Assembly: GCA_964572955.1 (NCBI GenBank)
Contig: CAZNGY010000004.1
Span: 1 to 64,000, forward strand
Source: UBA3775 sp964572955
GTDB taxonomy: Bacteria > Bacillota > Clostridia > Lachnospirales > Lachnospiraceae
DNA: 64,000 nt
Direction of reading: 5' to 3'
Shown: piece by piece, positions 61,920 through 64,000 of the stretch
Layout of the letters: each line of letters begins with the position of its first letter
Numbering within the stretch: position 1 is the first letter of the stretch
The notes under the pieces: generated by a model
The model's input: only the letters and a program-made list of their open reading frames with translations
Told to the model about the DNA's origin: nothing
Databases searched by the model: none
Made by a program: the position numbers and the translations under genes

Positions 61920-62777
61920 TTACTGTTCTGCTGTCATTTTTTTCGCCGCAGCAGTCACATGACTTAAAAGCACTGACGTTGTTACTCCTCCTACACCTCC
62001 CGGCACAGGTGTTATTGCCGCTGCCTTTTCCACTGCTCCTTCAAATTCTACATCTCCGCAAAGTCTTCCATCATCATCCACATTAATTCCGACATCTATT
62101 ACAACCTGACCTTTGGAGATATATTCACTTTTAACAGCACCTGCATGTCCGACTGCAGCTATTACTATATCTGCCTTTGAAATAATGTCACCCATGTTTT
62201 TTGTACGGGTATGGCAAATTGTTACCGTTGCATTCTCCTTCATACACATCATCGCGACAGGCTTTCCAACCACCAGCGAACGACCGACAACAACAACATT
62301 TTTACCCTCAAGCTCATAGCCGTAATATTTCAGAATTTCCATACATGCCTGTGGAGTACATGGCGGAAAACCTACATTTTTTCCGGTGAAAATACTGCCT
62401 ATCGAAACATCTGTCATACAGTCAACATCTTTCTCCGGACTAAGTGCATTCTCAATGCGTTCCGCATCAAGTCCCTTAGGAAGCGGTCTGAACAATAAAA
62501 CACCATGCACATTCCTGTCTTCATTCAGTTCTCTGATGACGCTCAGTACCTCTTCCGTGCAGACATCTGTATCTAACACAATTTTTTTATATTCAACACC
62601 CAAAGATTCACATCTTTTAACTGCACCTCTTTCATAGGAAAGGTCACTTTCATTTTCTCCGACTCTGACAATAGCAAGCAGCGGTTTCACACCAACTTTC
62701 CCTAACATCTGAACGTCCTCTTTAATACCCTCATTTATACTTTCCGTAACTGCTTTTCCATATAAAATTTCGGCCAT
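61920..62777 (-). CDS. folD: Methylenetetrahydrofolate dehydrogenase FolD-like, altered cyclohydrolase site
   Basis: 285 aa, normal length; NAD(P)H-linked interconversion of methylene- and methenyl-tetrahydrofolate. VVVVGRSLVVGKP and PVPGGVGGVTTSVL are the cofactor motifs. In bifunctional FolD the substrate motif is YxxxK; here Tyr48 is followed by Ala52 at the Lys position (SYERGAVK). The VQLPLP motif reads LLFRPLP, so the partner Gln is also replaced. Both residues are linked to cyclohydrolase activity, so this FolD is probably a dehydrogenase only. fchA, a separate cyclohydrolase, is the next gene upstream, 200 nt away. Confidence 0.9.
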   Translation of the reverse strand: MAEILYGKAVTESINEGIKEDVQMLGKVGVKPLLAIVRVGENESDLSYERGAVKRCESLGVEYKKIVLDTDVCTEEVLSVIRELNEDRNVHGVLLFRPLPKGLDAERIENALSPEKDVDCMTDVSIGSIFTGKNVGFPPCTPQACMEILKYYGYELEGKNVVVVGRSLVVGKPVAMMCMKENATVTICHTRTKNMGDIISKADIVIAAVGHAGAVKSEYISKGQVVIDVGINVDDDGRLCGDVEFEGAVEKAAAITPVPGGVGGVTTSVLLSHVTAAAKKMTAEQ

Positions 62778-62869
62778 TATCTTACTCCTCTTATCATATA
62801 AATATTTTCACAACCCCTCCTAAGGGCCCTCATAACTGTCAAACCGTAGTCTGTTATCTACACCTTCCA

Positions 62870-62960
62870 TTCAGCTTTCGAATCCTATCGGTTTCTTGCA
62901 CTCAGCAACCAACTTAATCTCATTCTGTTCTTCGGCTTTCAATTCTTACCGGTTTCTTAC
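62870..62960. repeat. 30-bp imperfect direct repeat between fchA and folD
   Basis: Segments 62870-62899 and 62931-62960 match at 24 of 30 positions, 61 bp apart. There is no open frame. A relic of an intergenic repeat family is possible. Confidence 0.45.
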
Positions 62961-62976
62961 TGCTGACATCAAAATA

Positions 62977-63645
62977 TTAATACTTTCTGAGTCCATCCCT
63001 TACATGTGTAAATATTTCTTCAGCTTTTTTCGTGTATTCTTCAAACATTCTGTCCGCTTGTGCGTTAATTTCAAGTGCAGCCTCTTCATCCTTCATCGAT
63101 TTTGTATTTATATATATATTAAGTGATGCCCCTTTCAAAGCTGCCGATAATGCCGCAGCTGCCACTCCTGCATCTGATACGGCAAGACGACTGCCCTTTT
63201 CCGCAAAGTCACCGACAATATCAATTGCCTCACAACAGGCTTTCATTATGTCAAGCGGAGCCATTGCCGCCATATAAAGAGCTTCTGACATAACTTTTTC
63301 CTTTTCCTCAGCCTGCTCAGGTGTTTCCTTTGGCATGGAATACGCATTGGCTAAGGGTTCAAAAGCCTTTGCATCTTCATCTATCAGTTCAAGAAGCCTG
63401 CTTATAAGAATCACAGATTTCTCCATAAGTACCTTTATTTCCGGCTCCACTTCAGCATATTTTTTCTTTCCTATGGTAAGGCTTCCCACCATATTCCCCA
63501 ATGCCATACCAATTGCACCTATCAAAGCTGATGCACCGCCGCCACCCGGCACCGGTCTTTTCGAAGATAAAATTTCAACAAAATCAGCACAACTCAAAGC
63601 ACTGAATTTTTCACTGTCTGTTTGATTTTTTTTACAATTTTCCAT
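62977..63645 (-). CDS. fchA: Methenyltetrahydrofolate cyclohydrolase/cyclodeaminase FchA
   Basis: 222 aa of the FTCD_C fold. The glycine-rich loop RPVPGGGGASALIGAIGMAL is the folate site; VSDAGVAAAALSAALKGA is the second conserved motif. All-helical, cytoplasmic. It hydrolyses methenyl-THF to 10-formyl-THF or removes ammonia from formimino-THF. AAAGGA lies 6 nt before ATG. With folD it forms the C1-folate pair of acetogenic and related Clostridia. A 71-bp tandem repeat starts about 50 nt upstream. Confidence 0.92.
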   Translation of the reverse strand: MENCKKNQTDSEKFSALSCADFVEILSSKRPVPGGGGASALIGAIGMALGNMVGSLTIGKKKYAEVEPEIKVLMEKSVILISRLLELIDEDAKAFEPLANAYSMPKETPEQAEEKEKVMSEALYMAAMAPLDIMKACCEAIDIVGDFAEKGSRLAVSDAGVAAAALSAALKGASLNIYINTKSMKDEEAALEINAQADRMFEEYTKKAEEIFTHVRDGLRKY

Positions 63646-63699
63646 ATCTGTTCCTTTCTGACTTGAATTTTTTATAACTCATCTGAACATTTTTGCTTC

Positions 63700-63870
63700 T
63701 CGTTTTACCCGACTCAGATAACTTCAGTGCATTCAATTTCGGCACATCCCGTTCAAACTCTCCTGCTTTTTGTTTCGCCCGGCTCGGGTGATTTTCCTTG
63801 CATTCGATTTCGGCACATCCCATTCAAACTATCTTGTTTTTTGTTTCGCTCGGCTCGGGTGATTTTCCGC
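63700..63870. repeat. 71-bp tandem repeat array upstream of fchA
   Basis: Two almost identical units (63729-63799 and 63800-63870) and a degenerate partial unit before them (about 63700-63728); equivalent points such as GCATTC (63729, 63800) and TGTTTCGC (63771, 63842) are exactly 71 bp apart. Units contain a GGCTCGGGTGATTTTCC core. They lie between the HAD-like gene and fchA, without a gene of their own. Confidence 0.85.
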
Positions 63871-63886
63871 TTATTCGACAGGATCC

Positions 63887-64000
63887 TTATATTCTATCTT
63901 TATTTTCACTGACTATTTTCTGCAGATCTTTCATGGATTCTATTTTTTTGTAAAATCCTTCGGAATTTCCAAACCCATATGCTGCAAAGACAAACGGAAT
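63887..64000 (-). CDS. C-terminal end of a probable HAD-family hydrolase (partial)
   Basis: The minus-strand frame from the right window edge to TAA at 63887-63889 gives 37 codons, beginning IPFVFAAYGFGN and ending SENKDRI. The IPF-x4-YGFG pattern followed by ESMKDLQKI resembles the C-terminus of Gph/PpaX-type HAD phosphatases. The rest lies outside the window, so the substrate cannot be given. Confidence 0.5.
   Translation of the reverse strand: MPFVFAAYGFGNSEGFYKKIESMKDLQKIVSENKDRI

Overview
The window looks like a chromosomal segment of a low-to-moderate-GC Gram-positive anaerobe of the Clostridia, most likely family Lachnospiraceae. The reasons are the conserved Firmicutes block hup-rqcP-yabP-yabQ-divIC-spoIIE-tilS-hpt-ftsH, a spoVT, larB/larC, separate fchA and folD, an AGCS sodium:amino-acid symporter and a Gram-positive-type type IV pilus cluster without secretin genes. 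Nearly every gene is on the minus strand, so transcription runs from high to low coordinates. The only convincing plus-strand gene is a TetR regulator at 57.4 kb. I see no rRNA, tRNA, CRISPR array, insertion sequence or intact prophage.

Layout from left to right. 0-0.3 kb: a short scar with a second copy of the rlmD 3' end. 0.3-16.1 kb: a long minus-strand run of housekeeping and regulatory genes (GH13 amylase, nth, a 34-aa membrane peptide, a four-part ABC-2 transporter, an AIR-synthase-like protein, trmL, mutS2, a two-component system, yhaM, rlmD), with a consensus promoter upstream of the amylase. 16.1-17.25 kb: an AT-rich gap with a candidate 47-aa membrane peptide and a candidate small RNA. 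17.25-24.7 kb: the hup-to-ftsH block plus spoVT. SpoIIE lacks its membrane domain and YabQ is very short, which suggests a lost or altered sporulation programme. 24.8-34.2 kb: GNAT enzyme, AGCS symporter, a pair of REP-like palindromes, an ABC transporter with its own two-component system behind a direct-repeat promoter, and larC/larB.

34.2-49.1 kb is a complete 13-gene type IV pilus operon (pilB, pilT, pilC, two pilins, pilD, a pilM-pilN fusion, pilO, four minor prepilin-like proteins and a membrane-anchored tail protein). It is bounded by an extended -10 promoter and a strong terminator. PilB carries an N-terminal MshEN-type cyclic-di-GMP-binding signature and a PilT retraction ATPase is present, so the pili are probably retractable and second-messenger controlled. 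49.3-52.7 kb: hisB with two glycosyltransferases. 52.8-58.0 kb: an MmpL-like RND transporter and a repeat-rich lipoprotein, divergent from tetR, with three TGACC-N3-GGTCA operators between them. 58.0-64.0 kb: pyk, an unusual 2-isopropylmalate synthase fused to an AraC DNA-binding domain, folD, fchA, a 71-bp tandem repeat, and the end of a probable HAD hydrolase.

The most interesting item is the LeuA-AraC fusion, which joins a leucine-pathway enzyme, its allosteric domain and a DNA-binding domain in one chain. The mosaic minor pilin, LarC without its C-terminal part, the FolD/FchA division of labour and the membrane-less SpoIIE also deserve a second look. All calls are from reading the sequence; no database search was run.
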